A stretch of DNA of 64,000 nt, taken from assembly GCA_014075255.1 (NCBI GenBank), contig CP046178.1:1277616-1341615 (forward strand), written 5' to 3'. The DNA comes from Gammaproteobacteria bacterium (GTDB lineage Bacteria > Pseudomonadota > Gammaproteobacteria > UBA4575). Of the stretch, positions 1 through 12,292 are shown in pieces; positions within the stretch are counted from its first letter, which is position 1; each line of letters opens with the position of its first letter. Under the pieces are notes generated by a model. It made no database searches, was not told where the DNA came from, and was given only the letters and a program-made list of their open reading frames with translations. A program made the position numbers and the translations under genes.

Positions 1-136
1 GAGAAATTTCAACCACCCTCATTATAAGAGCCGTATTTTGATTGCACAACTAAACAGGCTTCGCACTTGATGTTGAAACCGAGTTGAAGGATGAATCGCT
101 TATAAATTAAGGTTCATCTTGTATTGAAACTTAACG

Positions 137-176
137 CAACAGCTAGGCAACGATATTAATCGCTGCTTGGCTGTTG
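137..176 (-). terminator. Strong hairpin downstream of the cold-shock gene
   Basis: Seen: outer arms CAACAGC (137-143) and GCTGTTG (170-176) pair perfectly. Inner segments AGGCA/TGCTT and CGAT/ATCG continue the stem around an ATTA loop, giving a nearly continuous 16-bp stem. It lies 44 bp past the stop codon of the cold-shock gene. No long T run follows on the minus strand, so it is not a textbook intrinsic terminator. A 3'-end stabilising hairpin or a palindromic repeat is equally possible. Confidence 0.45.
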
Positions 177-219
177 TGATAATTTACTGAGGGTAAACTG
201 CGTTAAGCAGTAGAACTAA

Positions 220-426
220 TTAGATAGCTTTTACTTTATTAGCGCATGGTCCTTTCTGACCTTCGCCTACTTCGTATTCTACTTTCTGTCCGTCATTTAG
301 TGTTGCATAGTCGCCGCCACTTTGAATTTCAGAATGGTGTACAAACAAATCTTTTCCGCCGTCTTCTGGAGTGATGAAGCCAAAGCCTTTATCTGCATTG
401 AACCATTTTACTGTACCGTTACTCAT
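220..426 (-). CDS. Cold-shock domain protein (CspA family)
   Basis: A 68-residue single cold-shock domain, the usual length for the family. The nucleic-acid-binding motifs are intact: RNP1 as KGFGFI at residues 13-18 and RNP2 as DLFVHH at 26-31, with the conserved KWFN at 7-10. Such proteins are cytoplasmic five-stranded beta-barrels that bind single-stranded RNA or DNA and act as RNA chaperones or antiterminators. The ATG is preceded by AGGAAAT at good spacing. The gene stands alone with a long AT-rich leader. Whether it is cold-induced or constitutive cannot be told from the protein, so no specific csp letter is given. Confidence 0.95.
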   Translation of the reverse strand: MSNGTVKWFNADKGFGFITPEDGGKDLFVHHSEIQSGGDYATLNDGQKVEYEVGEGQKGPCANKVKAI

Positions 427-603
427 ATTGTATTTCCTAATTTAATGAATCTTAATTTAATCGAGGCTTACTGCTTTTGAACAGACTTTGCTATTCACTA
501 CCGTGACGTCTCAATAACCACACATGCTAATCATTTTCTAGGCATAACGCCAATAAAAAAGAGATTTCTAGCCTTTTTATCAATAAATAGTACGGAATTT
601 ATA
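427..603 (-). promoter_or_regulatory. Leader/promoter region of the cold-shock gene
   Basis: 177 bp of AT-rich sequence separate the cold-shock ATG from the next gene. Long structured 5' leaders are typical of cold-shock mRNAs. A repeated AATTTAAT element is visible close to the start codon. I cannot place the transcription start with confidence, and the regulatory role is inferred from the family. Confidence 0.3.
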
Positions 604-921
604 TCATTTAGAGGTAGATTCTTGCCCACAACTCCAACATATATTGAATTGCCCCTCAATTTCTTCTCCACAGCCTATGCATTTCCAGGTCTGCGGATTG
701 GCTTTAATCGACAGCATAAACTCATCTACAACTCTTTTAGCAGGGGCAATATCGTCTTTATCTACCACCCATAATTCAGGCCAGACCTCTGTAGGAGGAA
801 GTTCTCCCACGCCACCGGATAGATGTTCGTTTTTGATAATCGAGGCGATTCCCTTTTCTTCAAGGAGTTCTTTTATCTGATAAATAAAGATTGGATTAGG
901 TTCGCTATAGATGCGCTTCAT
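604..921 (-). CDS. DUF2007-like protein with C-terminal zinc ribbon
   Basis: A 105-residue protein of two parts. Residues 1-72 resemble the DUF2007 'putative signal transducing protein' fold: a short ferredoxin-like unit beginning MKRIYSEPNP, with a LWVVDKDD strand. Residues 81-98 form a zinc ribbon with two Cys pairs, C81/C84 and C95/C98. The family is widespread in Proteobacteria and its biochemical role is unknown. DUF2007 is often attached to a zinc ribbon, so the architecture is not odd. The gene is monocistronic on the minus strand, between the cold-shock gene and a secreted-protein gene. Domain assignment is by pattern recognition only. Confidence 0.75.
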   Translation of the reverse strand: MKRIYSEPNPIFIYQIKELLEEKGIASIIKNEHLSGGVGELPPTEVWPELWVVDKDDIAPAKRVVDEFMLSIKANPQTWKCIGCGEEIEGQFNICWSCGQESTSK

Positions 922-995
922 TCACGCAGTATAACAAAGGCCTAATGGGATATTTTAGTTAATGATTGTTAAAGAATATCTTCGGGAATACTCAA

Positions 996-1352
996 TTAAC
1001 GAAGCTTTAAAGTGTAGCTTTTTTTGCTTTCGCCGGTTTTGGAGCAGACCGCAACAATTTCTACTTCACTATGCTCGCTAGGAATAGTAATTCCTAAAAG
1101 GCTCCGGGTAAATGGTTGTTCTTTAACATGTGGATGATGAAGCGTGCGCTCACCAATCAATTCTCCTTCAGCAGAGTATATACGCCAAGCATTTGCATAA
1201 TGCTCCCAACCTTCATCAGCATGCTCCAAAGTAACAGTGACATTATATTTCTGCGCAGTAGTCTTTTCAGTTTTGACCTGAATTATTTCTACTTCACTTG
1301 CAAAGCATACACTCGAAAATATTGTCAATAAAAATATAGTTAAAACTCGCAT
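996..1352 (-). CDS. Small secreted protein of unknown function
   Basis: The open frame extends back to 1547 inside the neighbouring gene, but the internal ATG at 1352 is the better start. It has GGAAG just upstream, sits 13 bp after the previous stop, and opens with a clear signal peptide (MRVLTIFLLTIFSSVCFASE, cleavage likely after CFA). The mature part is about 100 residues, probably all-beta, and includes a segment reading WEHYANAWRIYSAEG. I do not recognise a characterised family. It looks like a conserved periplasmic proteobacterial protein and is probably cotranscribed with the VOC gene upstream. No catalytic motif is evident. Confidence 0.7.
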   Translation of the reverse strand: MRVLTIFLLTIFSSVCFASEVEIIQVKTEKTTAQKYNVTVTLEHADEGWEHYANAWRIYSAEGELIGERTLHHPHVKEQPFTRSLLGITIPSEHSEVEIVAVCSKTGESKKSYTLKLR

Positions 1353-1365
1353 TATTACTTCCCAA

Positions 1366-1788
1366 TTATTCTTTAACAAAAATCTGACCCATGTCTTTAA
1401 AGGATTTAAATTCCAGATAATTATTGCTTGGATCTTGAATAAACATTGTAGCTTGTTCGCCAACCTGCCCTTTAAAGCGGATACATGGCTCGATGTGAAA
1501 TTTGACTCCTTCGCGCTTAAGACGTTCCGCGAAATGTTCCCATTCACCCCAATTTAATACAATTCCAAAGTGCCTAACCGGCACATCATGTTCATCTACC
1601 GGATTAGAAGGCGTAAACATATCTTCATGGTCATACAAATGTGCACTAAGCTGATGACCATGAAAATTAAAGTCTATCCAGCGCGCGTCTTCGCGCCCAA
1701 CCACACAACCTAGAAGGTCAACATAAAATGCTCTGGTTTCCTCTATATCATAGACTGGGAACGCTAAATGAAAAACAGATGTTGCCAT
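1366..1788 (-). CDS. VOC (glyoxalase/bleomycin-resistance) family protein
   Basis: A 140-residue vicinal-oxygen-chelate protein with two beta-alpha-beta-beta-beta units. The opening HLAFPVYDIEETRAFYVDLLG is the family hallmark. Candidate metal ligands are H7, H73 (in RHFGIVL) and E126 (in NYLEFKS), matching the positions used in dioxygenase and glyoxalase members. Length is normal. Substrate cannot be inferred; many such genes are annotated only as dioxygenase-like. It lies 2 bp downstream of tsaB and 13 bp upstream of the small secreted-protein gene, so it probably belongs to the yoaA-tsaB transcript. Confidence 0.85.
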   Translation of the reverse strand: MATSVFHLAFPVYDIEETRAFYVDLLGCVVGREDARWIDFNFHGHQLSAHLYDHEDMFTPSNPVDEHDVPVRHFGIVLNWGEWEHFAERLKREGVKFHIEPCIRFKGQVGEQATMFIQDPSNNYLEFKSFKDMGQIFVKE

Positions 1789-1790
1789 AA

Positions 1791-2483
1791 TTAAAACACC
1801 ATTTTATTTTTTGGTTTTTCTGCTACATTGTCACGCAAATAAACTGGTAAGGCTTCAATTGCCGAAACATAATTATCTTGTTCATAAGCTACTTTACCCA
1901 ACTTCGCAACATACTCTGCTTGAGGAAATACTTTTTCCTTAAAAGCTAATTTTTTACCAATTGCATGTTGCAAATCTCCTGCATATGGACCCCACCCAGA
2001 GCCAACGCCATAACAGTCATCACCCACATCTAGCTCAATTTGGTTTGCCGGGGCAACTTTTTCTTCGCCTACCAGATTCATCACATGATTATCACCTAAC
2101 TTATATAAACCATAATATATTTCCTGCATACGTGCATCGATACAGGGCAGCGCTTGAGCAGCCTGTACAGTCTCAAAAGCAGCCTGAGCTAGTGCAGCTA
2201 AAGACGAAACGGGAACTACAGGCAGATCCTGTCCTAATGCAATCCCTTGAGTTACGCTAGCCGCTAAACGCACACCGGTAAACGCGCCCGGACCTCTTCC
2301 AAAAGCAATCGCATCTAATTGTGAAAGACTGATTTGGCCTTGTGCAAGTACATGTTCACACATAGATAAAATAATTTCGTTATGCCTTCTGGGCGCAATT
2401 TCACTTAGGCAAATTACTTCATCATTTACCAGCAAGGCAGCAGAACATGACTCTGTAGCCGTCTCAATAGCTAACAGCTTCAT
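1791..2483 (-). CDS. tsaB: tRNA t6A37 biosynthesis protein TsaB
   Basis: A 230-residue ASKHA-fold protein that pairs with TsaD and, with TsaE and TsaC, makes threonylcarbamoyladenosine at position 37 of ANN-decoding tRNAs. Seen: N-terminal LLAIETATESCSAAL, the RRHNE segment and the GPGAFTGVRLAAS motif typical of TsaB. An in-frame ATG four codons upstream is possible, but the start at 2483 fits family alignments (MKLLAIET). The gene overlaps the end of yoaA by about 20 bp, implying translational coupling. The tsaB-yoaA neighbourhood is also known from E. coli. Confidence 0.93.
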   Translation of the reverse strand: MKLLAIETATESCSAALLVNDEVICLSEIAPRRHNEIILSMCEHVLAQGQISLSQLDAIAFGRGPGAFTGVRLAASVTQGIALGQDLPVVPVSSLAALAQAAFETVQAAQALPCIDARMQEIYYGLYKLGDNHVMNLVGEEKVAPANQIELDVGDDCYGVGSGWGPYAGDLQHAIGKKLAFKEKVFPQAEYVAKLGKVAYEQDNYVSAIEALPVYLRDNVAEKPKNKMVF

Positions 2484-4428
2484 ACTCAGACTCACGCAGC
2501 TCTAAAAAGTTTATCGCATCATCAAGACTTGAAGTACGCATCATATTAGGCAAACTTTTTATAAATGTTTTCCCGTAAGGTTTAGAAAGAATTCTAGGAT
2601 CACAAAGAACCACCACTCCATAATCCTCTTCATCACGAATCAGTCTACCAACCCCTTGTTTCAAAGAGATCACCGCTTGAGGCAGTTGATGTTTCATGAA
2701 TGGATTTTCACCTGTCTGACGTAAAGCCTGTAGGCGCCCACTCAACACAGGATCACCTGGTGAGGCAAATGGAAGCTTGTCGATCACAACACAACTCAGC
2801 GCATCCCCGCGGATATCCACTCCTTCCCAAAAACTACTGGTACCTAATAACACCGCATGGTCTGTTTTAGCAAACACTGCCAGTAATTCTCTACGCGGTG
2901 AATCACCCTGAACCAACAAGGTAAACTCGTCGTGGTCGGCTAGATAGTTTGCTGCAACGCGCAGAGCTCGATGACTGGTAAACAATAAAAAAGTGCGGCC
3001 TTGATTTGCTTCCAATAACGGTAGCACTGCATCAATTACTTTATGAGTGTAGTTCTTATCATTAGGCTCAACGTCAATCACTGGCAAATATAAACGCGTA
3101 TTGTTTTGATAATCATACGGACTGTCCAACATTAACGTTTCAGCATCCAGCAAACCCAGCTGTTGTTGAAAATGATCAAATTTTGCACTCACGGTTAATG
3201 TCGCAGAGGTAAATATCCAACTACATTTGTACTGCCGCATAAATTCTTGAAATGAATCAGCTACGACTAGTGGCGTACTATGTAATTTAAAACCGCGCTC
3301 AAAACATTCTAACCAGTTAATTCTCTCGTCATTACCTTCTGAGATTAAATACAGAGCTTGCTCTATGCGCTCACAGCGCTCGATGCACTTAGTCATTAAC
3401 TTTCCACGGTCACTCAATGGCACAATCACTTCATATAATTCATGTACCACTTTACACAACACATCAAACTGATCTTCAATCTTGGAGGCAGAAATAATTT
3501 CATACCATGGGAAGCGACCATTCTTACCAGCCAAGGCAAGCTGAAAATCCGCTATTGCTTTCTGCAACGCGTCTGCCACTGGCTGCACTTCATTAACTTC
3601 TGGGGCCTCTTCGATTTGTGCAGCAAGCACATCGCTTGTTAAGTCATTCATTTGCCGACTACTGCTAGAAGTGGCAAGAAAGGTACTGGCCAATTCCGGC
3701 AACTGGTGTGCCTCATCAAATATTACAGAGTTTGCACTTGGAAGAAGCTCACCGAAACCTTCCATCTTTAACGCTAGATCAGCAAAAAATAGATGATGGT
3801 TAATAATAACCACATCTGCCTGTTGTGCTTTTTGTCTGGCTTTAATTACATGACATTTATCATAACTCGGGCATTCTGCACCTAAGCAATTATCTATTGT
3901 TGAAGTAACAATTGGCCAAACCGCATCATTTTCATAGATTGCCGTTACCTCTGCAATTTCACCCGTTTTGGTAAACTGAGACCACTCTTTAATTATATTT
4001 ACTTTTTTAGCAAGCTGACGGTTATGCATGATTGCACTAGGCGCGTTATGCTCCAGTCTATGCAAACACAGATAATTCGCGCGCCCTTTTAACAAAGACG
4101 TCTTAACTGGTAACTTAAGAATTTTTAGAATGGTTGGCAGATCTTTAAAATACAATTGATCTTGCAGATGCTTGGTGCCAGTAGATATCACTACTTTTTG
4201 TTTAGAAAGTAAGGCCGGTATGAGATAAGCAAAAGTTTTACCTACCCCTGTGCCTGCTTCAACAATTAACTGGCTATAGTTTTTCAATGCAGTTTCTACT
4301 GCATCGCTCATGGATTGTTGTTGTGGACGATAGCGAAATTTTTCTAGATGCTCTGATAACAAACCTTCTTTACTGAAAATACTTCCACTAATATTTTCAA
4401 CACTGCTTATTACTTCATCGAATGACAT
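2464..4428 (-). CDS. yoaA: DinG-family ATP-dependent DNA helicase (YoaA-like)
   Basis: An XPD/DinG-type superfamily 2 helicase of about 654 residues. Seen: Walker A AGTGVGKT near residue 60, a DEAH box in VIFDEAHQLPE near 238, and four cysteines between them (one in NYLCLH, a cluster in NCLGAECPSYDKC) expected to ligate an Fe-S cluster. The C-terminal motif QGVGRLIRDEED is motif VI. Adjacency to tsaB favours YoaA over DinG; in E. coli YoaA works with the polymerase III chi subunit in damage tolerance. I chose the ATG at 4428, right after the ispF stop, over a TTG at 4443 inside ispF. Confidence 0.88.
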   Translation of the reverse strand: MSFDEVISSVENISGSIFSKEGLLSEHLEKFRYRPQQQSMSDAVETALKNYSQLIVEAGTGVGKTFAYLIPALLSKQKVVISTGTKHLQDQLYFKDLPTILKILKLPVKTSLLKGRANYLCLHRLEHNAPSAIMHNRQLAKKVNIIKEWSQFTKTGEIAEVTAIYENDAVWPIVTSTIDNCLGAECPSYDKCHVIKARQKAQQADVVIINHHLFFADLALKMEGFGELLPSANSVIFDEAHQLPELASTFLATSSSSRQMNDLTSDVLAAQIEEAPEVNEVQPVADALQKAIADFQLALAGKNGRFPWYEIISASKIEDQFDVLCKVVHELYEVIVPLSDRGKLMTKCIERCERIEQALYLISEGNDERINWLECFERGFKLHSTPLVVADSFQEFMRQYKCSWIFTSATLTVSAKFDHFQQQLGLLDAETLMLDSPYDYQNNTRLYLPVIDVEPNDKNYTHKVIDAVLPLLEANQGRTFLLFTSHRALRVAANYLADHDEFTLLVQGDSPRRELLAVFAKTDHAVLLGTSSFWEGVDIRGDALSCVVIDKLPFASPGDPVLSGRLQALRQTGENPFMKHQLPQAVISLKQGVGRLIRDEEDYGVVVLCDPRILSKPYGKTFIKSLPNMMRTSSLDDAINFLELRESEYEAVSY

Positions 4429-4429
4429 T

Positions 4430-4912
4430 TTAAGGTTTACCAAACAATGTGACCATCACATAGGCAGCAAGACCTTCTCCACGACCAACAAATCCCATAC
4501 CTTCATTGGTAGTAGCCTTAATATTTACATTGTCCATAGAAGTATTAAGCAAATCACATAGATTCTTTTGCATAGCAGGAATATGGCCAGCTAATTTAGG
4601 TTTTTCTAAAATAACTGTGCTATCAATATTCCCAACCATAAAGTTTTTTTTATCTAACTCTAACATTACATTTTTAACCAATACGCTGCTCTCAATATCT
4701 CTAAATTTAGGATCATTATCGGGATAGTGCTTGCCAATATCTCCCATTGCAGCTGCTCCTAACAAAGCATCACACAGAGCATGTAACAAAACATCGCCAT
4801 CTGAGTGCGCATCCAAGCCTTTCTCAAAGGCTATCTTCTCACCGCCTACAACAATAAAGTCGCCATCATTAAATCGGTGTGAGTCATAACCGAAACCTAT
4901 TCTTACTACCAT
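4430..4912 (-). CDS. ispF: 2-C-methyl-D-erythritol 2,4-cyclodiphosphate synthase
   Basis: The fifth enzyme of the MEP isoprenoid pathway: it converts the CDP-ME phosphate to the cyclic diphosphate with loss of CMP and acts as a homotrimer. 160 residues, the usual length. Metal ligands D10, H12 (GYDSHRF) and H44 are present, with the signature SDGDVLLHALCDALLGA. It follows ispD by 11 bp, the classic ispDF pair, and is contiguous with yoaA downstream. Together with dxr and uppS at 25-28 kb, three MEP-pathway genes plus the undecaprenyl synthase gene lie in this window. Confidence 0.97.
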   Translation of the reverse strand: MVVRIGFGYDSHRFNDGDFIVVGGEKIAFEKGLDAHSDGDVLLHALCDALLGAAAMGDIGKHYPDNDPKFRDIESSVLVKNVMLELDKKNFMVGNIDSTVILEKPKLAGHIPAMQKNLCDLLNTSMDNVNIKATTNEGMGFVGRGEGLAAYVMVTLFGKP

Positions 4913-4923
4913 ATGTTGAATGA

Positions 4924-5646
4924 TTATTGATTAATGATTTTAAGTATTGTCGTTGCTAGCGCTAAGTCTTCAGCATGAGTGATTTTAATATTATCACTTT
5001 GCCCTTTAATTAATTTAACTTGCAAACCTAAATGCTCGATAGCAGATGCTTCATCAGTAATTTTTATATTATTTTTGACACAATGCGCTAATGCTTTCTT
5101 CAAAGTACCTAAGCGGAACATTTGCGGAGTATGAGCACGCCATATAATCTCGCGGTCTAGTGTTTTACTCACAACATTGCCAGACCCTTCTTGCATCTCA
5201 GCCATCTTCAGGGTATCGCTCATAGGTGAGGCAAGAATCCCACCTACTTCATCTTGTTCAAGCTCCTGCATTAGCAAGTCCAAATCTGAATGTCGCAAAC
5301 AAGGCCGAGCTGCATCATGCACTAAAACAAAGTCTTGATCTTCAGCAAGAGTATCATCTAAATATTGCAACGCGTTATAAACCGACTCTGCTCTAGAATT
5401 GCCACCAATTACTGTATGGATTTTTTCATTTTTTGAAACGCTCAGAGTATCCCAATTCTGATCATCTGCATTCAGCGCCACAATTACACCTGTAATATTA
5501 GGCTGCTGTAAAAAGCTACTTAGCGAGGCCTCAATAACGGTTGTATCGGCTAAAGGAAGATACTGCTTTGGAACCGAAGATTTCATACGCTGACTAATTC
5601 CTGCCGCAGGAATAATCGCCCAGAACCGTAATGCCGCCATCATCAA
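4924..5646 (-). CDS. ispD: 2-C-methyl-D-erythritol 4-phosphate cytidylyltransferase
   Basis: Transfers CMP from CTP to methylerythritol phosphate in the MEP pathway. 240 residues. The N-terminal nucleotide-binding loop reads IIPAAGISQRMKSSVPKQYL (11-30), with the catalytic Arg and Lys of the family. VHDAARPCLR near residue 109 and ITDEASAIEHLG near 196 are further hallmarks. The start has three consecutive ATG codons; the first is taken because it leaves a 4-bp gap after ftsB. Gene order ftsB-ispD-ispF is conserved in gammaproteobacteria. Confidence 0.97.
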   Translation of the reverse strand: MMMAALRFWAIIPAAGISQRMKSSVPKQYLPLADTTVIEASLSSFLQQPNITGVIVALNADDQNWDTLSVSKNEKIHTVIGGNSRAESVYNALQYLDDTLAEDQDFVLVHDAARPCLRHSDLDLLMQELEQDEVGGILASPMSDTLKMAEMQEGSGNVVSKTLDREIIWRAHTPQMFRLGTLKKALAHCVKNNIKITDEASAIEHLGLQVKLIKGQSDNIKITHAEDLALATTILKIINQ

Positions 5647-5650
5647 TTCA

Positions 5651-5947
5651 TCATTGACTAGAGGATTCTTTAGATTCGCTTTCTACAATATGGATAAAAG
5701 TTTCATCCTTTTTAATCATGCCCAACTCATTTCTTGCACGCTCTTCTATGGCCTCTAAACCAGTCTTTAAATCTTCCACCTCTGCTGCCAAGACTGCATT
5801 GCGTTGTTTAACTTGCTCATTTTTAGCTTGCTGTTCTTTTACAGTTTGTTTTAGCTCCATCACATCCCGCACACTTGCATCACCAAACCATAGCTTGAAC
5901 TGCAGCAGCAGAAATAAGACACTCATAATGATGATAATGACTTTCAC
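5651..5947 (-). CDS. ftsB: Cell division protein FtsB
   Basis: A small bitopic inner-membrane protein of 98 residues. A hydrophobic segment spans residues 3-21, followed by a heptad-rich coiled coil (about 28-70) rich in Lys, Glu, Gln and Val, and the ARNELGMIKKDETF motif typical of FtsB/DivIC. It forms the FtsQLB complex that activates septal peptidoglycan synthesis. It sits between eno and ispD as in most gammaproteobacteria, which firms up an otherwise short protein. Confidence 0.93.
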   Translation of the reverse strand: MKVIIIIMSVLFLLLQFKLWFGDASVRDVMELKQTVKEQQAKNEQVKQRNAVLAAEVEDLKTGLEAIEERARNELGMIKKDETFIHIVESESKESSSQ

Positions 5948-5961
5948 AATTGAACTTATTG

Positions 5962-7248
<1,287 letters not shown>

Positions 7249-7278
7249 CTAATATTTCCTATGTAATTACTATTTTCC

Positions 7279-8117
7279 CTAAATCATTAAGTCTTGTTCT
7301 ATAAAACCTGATTTTTTAACTGCCTGATCAATTTCTTTTAATTGTTCTAGTAACGCTTTAATTTTTGCTAATGGCCATGAGTTTGGTCCATCACTTTTTG
7401 CAGCTTCTGGGTTTGGATGAGTCTCCATAAATAAACCTGAGATACCGCTGGCTATAGCTGCACGCGCCAACACCGGAACAAACTCTCGTTGCCCGCCTGA
7501 ACTACCATCATTACCACCAGGCAATTGTACTGAATGTGTAGCATCAAATACTACTGGGCAACCTGTATCCCTCATGATGGCTAGGGAACGCATATCAGAC
7601 ACTAGGTTGTTATAGCCAAATGATGCGCCGCGCTCACAAACCATTATATCTTGATTGCCTTGAGCTTTAGCCTTATTCACAACATGCTTCATTTCAGTAG
7701 GCGATAAAAATTGCCCTTTTTTGATATTTACAGGTATGTTGCATGCCGCAACGCGTTGAATAAAATTCGTTTGACGACATAGAAATGCGGGCGTTTGGAA
7801 TACATCTACCACATCAGCCACTTCTTGCATCGGCGTGTCCTCATGCACATCGGTCAACACAGGAAGTTTAAATTCTTTTTTCACTTGCGCAAGAATTTGT
7901 AATCCTTTCTCCATTCCCAATCCTCGGAAACTATTTATCGATGAACGATTGGCTTTATCAAAAGAAGATTTATAAATAAAAGGAATTTTCAGTTGCTGTG
8001 TTATTTCTTGCAGCTGGCCGGCTGTTTCACGCGCCAATTCGAGACTCTCGACCACACAAGGCCCCGCAATGAGAAAAAAGGGCTGTTGAAGCCCTACTTC
8101 AAAATCACAAAGCTTCA

Positions 8118-8118
<1 letters not shown>
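7279..8118 (-). CDS. kdsA: 3-deoxy-8-phosphooctulonate (Kdo-8-P) synthase
   Basis: Condenses arabinose 5-phosphate with phosphoenolpyruvate to Kdo-8-phosphate, the first committed step to the lipopolysaccharide inner core. 279 residues. Family blocks: [41 protein letters not shown] and [12 protein letters not shown]. The start codon overlaps the pyrG stop as TAATG, so translation is coupled. It belongs functionally with the lipid A genes at 16-21 kb: the cell makes Kdo-containing lipopolysaccharide. Confidence 0.97.
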
Positions 8119-9836
<1,718 letters not shown>

Positions 9837-9978
9837 CTAAACCTCGCGTGCACTGATAAGATTAAAGCTACCAAATAGTGCTGTAATTTGTGGTGAGAAC
9901 GTATTCAAGACGGGAGAAAAGCGTATCAAATGAAGCGCTTAACCACAATCTATAGATTAGCTAATTTAGGTTTCACAA

Positions 9979-11262
9979 TTAGGAAGTGGTTTCACAGTCG
10001 CGCCCTATATTCCAATATCCCAACACTGAAATGAGTTGCTCTTGATGAAATAGCAATGGGATACGTGCTCTTTCCCAGGGTGGTATACCTCCCTCTTGCA
10101 GAAGGTTTTTCAATGACCTATGTTGCTTACTTCCAAATGGCTTTAGACGCTCACCACCCGCTCGAAATCGAACAATCAATTCGTTAACGCCATCAGGAAA
10201 AGGCACGCCAGCATCTTTAAGATCCTTCGGCTGTAATGTTCTATCTAAAGATTCGATATATAACGGCTGATCAATATTCCAACGAATCACTTGATTAGCA
10301 TCATGCGGCTTTAAGGGTTGCATTAAATACACGCAATTTCGAAAGCGACGAATTTCTCCCTCTTTCCAGGATTGCAACGGCGATGTCTCTATTTCTTTCT
10401 TTAGCACTATATCTGAGACGATTTGTTGCAAGACTTTCATACTTGGCACGCGCATGTGATTGGATTGAATCCAGTACCGCAGGACATTATTTAATCTCTC
10501 ACTACTAAGCACTTGCAAAGCCCTTACATCCAATTTTAGAACTTGAGTCGTTCTAGCTGGTTGAATATCGATTTCTGCAAGATCACTTAAACAACTCAAT
10601 GCATCTGCTTGCAACGTAGAAGACCTAGATAAAGTTTGATTCGCACCCGGCCAACGCTCAATCAGCTTTGGCATAACTTGATTGCGCAAATAGTTACGAT
10701 CAAAATCGTTAAACTCATTAGAGGGGTCCTCCACCCACTGCAGATTACTTGATCTTGCATACTCCAATAATTCTGCTCGTGCACTAGCTAACATTGGGCG
10801 CAGATGAATTCCAATAGATAATTTTTTATCCGTTGGCATAGCTGCTAGCCCTGCAGGGCCAGCACCACGCAACAGCTGCAACAATACGGTTTCCGCTAAA
10901 TCGTCTTGATGATGCGCAGTCACCATTGCAGAATTTACATCTAGCATTTCTTCTAGCAATGCATACCTAGCATCTCTTGCACAGTCTTCAAGACTTTTTT
11001 GTGGAGACTTGTTTATTTGTGCATGTTTAACAGTAAGAGATACACCCAAACCATTGCATACAGCTGCGCAATGTTGCTGCCAACCATCGCTGTCTTGTTG
11101 TAAATGATGATTCACATGTACGGCATGTATCGGTAATTTTGCCGCATGCATAGCATGCAACAAAACAGTTGAATCTAAACCGCCACTGTATGCGATATAA
11201 AACTTTTCAATATATTGGTAGGACGAGAAAAATCGTTGCAACAGAGAAATAGAAAAAGACAT
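9979..11262 (-). CDS. tilS: tRNA(Ile)-lysidine synthase TilS
   Basis: Modifies C34 of the CAU-anticodon isoleucine tRNA to lysidine so that it reads AUA. 427 residues. The PP-loop pyrophosphatase motif SGGLDS is at 26-31, with HHQDDLAETVLLQLLRG about 95 residues on. The C-terminal TilS domain is present (LKPFGSKQHRSLKNLLQEG, PPWERARIPLL). It is directly downstream of accA, as in many gammaproteobacteria (dnaE-accA-tilS). Length and motifs are normal. Confidence 0.96.
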   Translation of the reverse strand: MSFSISLLQRFFSSYQYIEKFYIAYSGGLDSTVLLHAMHAAKLPIHAVHVNHHLQQDSDGWQQHCAAVCNGLGVSLTVKHAQINKSPQKSLEDCARDARYALLEEMLDVNSAMVTAHHQDDLAETVLLQLLRGAGPAGLAAMPTDKKLSIGIHLRPMLASARAELLEYARSSNLQWVEDPSNEFNDFDRNYLRNQVMPKLIERWPGANQTLSRSSTLQADALSCLSDLAEIDIQPARTTQVLKLDVRALQVLSSERLNNVLRYWIQSNHMRVPSMKVLQQIVSDIVLKKEIETSPLQSWKEGEIRRFRNCVYLMQPLKPHDANQVIRWNIDQPLYIESLDRTLQPKDLKDAGVPFPDGVNELIVRFRAGGERLKPFGSKQHRSLKNLLQEGGIPPWERARIPLLFHQEQLISVLGYWNIGRDCETTS

Positions 11263-11299
11263 TAGTGCATCAGCTTTACTATTTAGCCATTAAAAAAAT

Positions 11300-12262
11300 C
11301 TAGCTAGATTCTTTGAATTCTCCGTACTGCGTTAAACGCTGAAATCGATTCGTTAATAACTGTTCCGTTGTTTGTGATTTTAGTCGATCTATAGTAGTCG
11401 CTAATGATACCCGCACATTTTCACATGTAGTTTCGATATCTCGATGTGAACCGCCCAGCGGTTCCTCAATAATTTCATCAATTAAACCTAACTCCAACAA
11501 ACGTGGCGCAGTGATTCCGAGTGCTGTTGCGGCATCTTCTGCCCTGGCTGCATCTTTCCATAAAATCGATGCGCAACCTTCAGGCGAAATTACCGAATAA
11601 GTACTGTAACTAAGCATCGCTAAATAATCCCCCACACCAATAGCCAAGGCCCCACCTGAGCCACCTTCACCAATTACAGTACAGATGATTGGCACACGCA
11701 GTGAGGACATTCTCTGCAGGTTCACTGCTATCGCCTGACTTTGTCCGCGTTCTTCTGCACCAATACCTGGATATGCACCTGGTGTATCAATAAATGTGAA
11801 CACGGGCATTTTGAAGCGTTCTGCCAATTCCATGATGCGTAGTGCTTTGCGATAACCTTCAGGCCGTGGCATACCAAAATTACGTTTTATGTTTTCATTG
11901 GTATTACGACCTTTTTGATGGCCAATAATAGCCACTGAATCACCTTCAAATTTTGCAATGCCTGAAACGATGGCCGCATCATCGGCATACATACGGTCCC
12001 CGTGCAGTTCAGAGAAGTTAGTAAACAGTCTTTCGACATAATCTAAGGTATAAGGCCGTTTAGAGTGCCTAGCTAATTGCGCTACTTGCCAAGGCGTTAA
12101 ACTTGAGAAGATAGATTCAATTAAACTTTTCGACTTAGTTTGCAGTTTGGCAATTTCATCATTGAGATTGAATTCATTATCACTCTCAACTAACCGTAGC
12201 TCATCAATTTTTGCTTCAAGCTCAACAATGGGCTGTTCAAATTCAAGATAATCAGGATTCAT
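11300..12262 (-). CDS. accA: Acetyl-CoA carboxylase carboxyltransferase subunit alpha
   Basis: The alpha half of the carboxyltransferase that, with AccD, transfers carboxyl from carboxybiotin to acetyl-CoA to start fatty acid synthesis. 320 residues, as in E. coli. Seen: N-terminal [15 protein letters not shown], then [33 protein letters not shown] and the oxyanion-hole region [15 protein letters not shown]. It lies 30 bp downstream of dnaE. The classical dnaE-accA pairing ties replication and lipid supply genes into one transcript. Confidence 0.98.
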   Translation of the reverse strand: MNPDYLEFEQPIVELEAKIDELRLVESDNEFNLNDEIAKLQTKSKSLIESIFSSLTPWQVAQLARHSKRPYTLDYVERLFTNFSELHGDRMYADDAAIVSGIAKFEGDSVAIIGHQKGRNTNENIKRNFGMPRPEGYRKALRIMELAERFKMPVFTFIDTPGAYPGIGAEERGQSQAIAVNLQRMSSLRVPIICTVIGEGGSGGALAIGVGDYLAMLSYSTYSVISPEGCASILWKDAARAEDAATALGITAPRLLELGLIDEIIEEPLGGSHRDIETTCENVRVSLATTIDRLKSQTTEQLLTNRFQRLTQYGEFKESS

Positions 12263-12292
12263 TCTAGTCTTTATTAATCAAGATACTGGCAA

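Noticed and set aside
1353-1547. Upstream extension of the small secreted-protein gene
   Set aside because: It overlaps the VOC gene, and the internal ATG at 1352 has a Shine-Dalgarno and a signal peptide.
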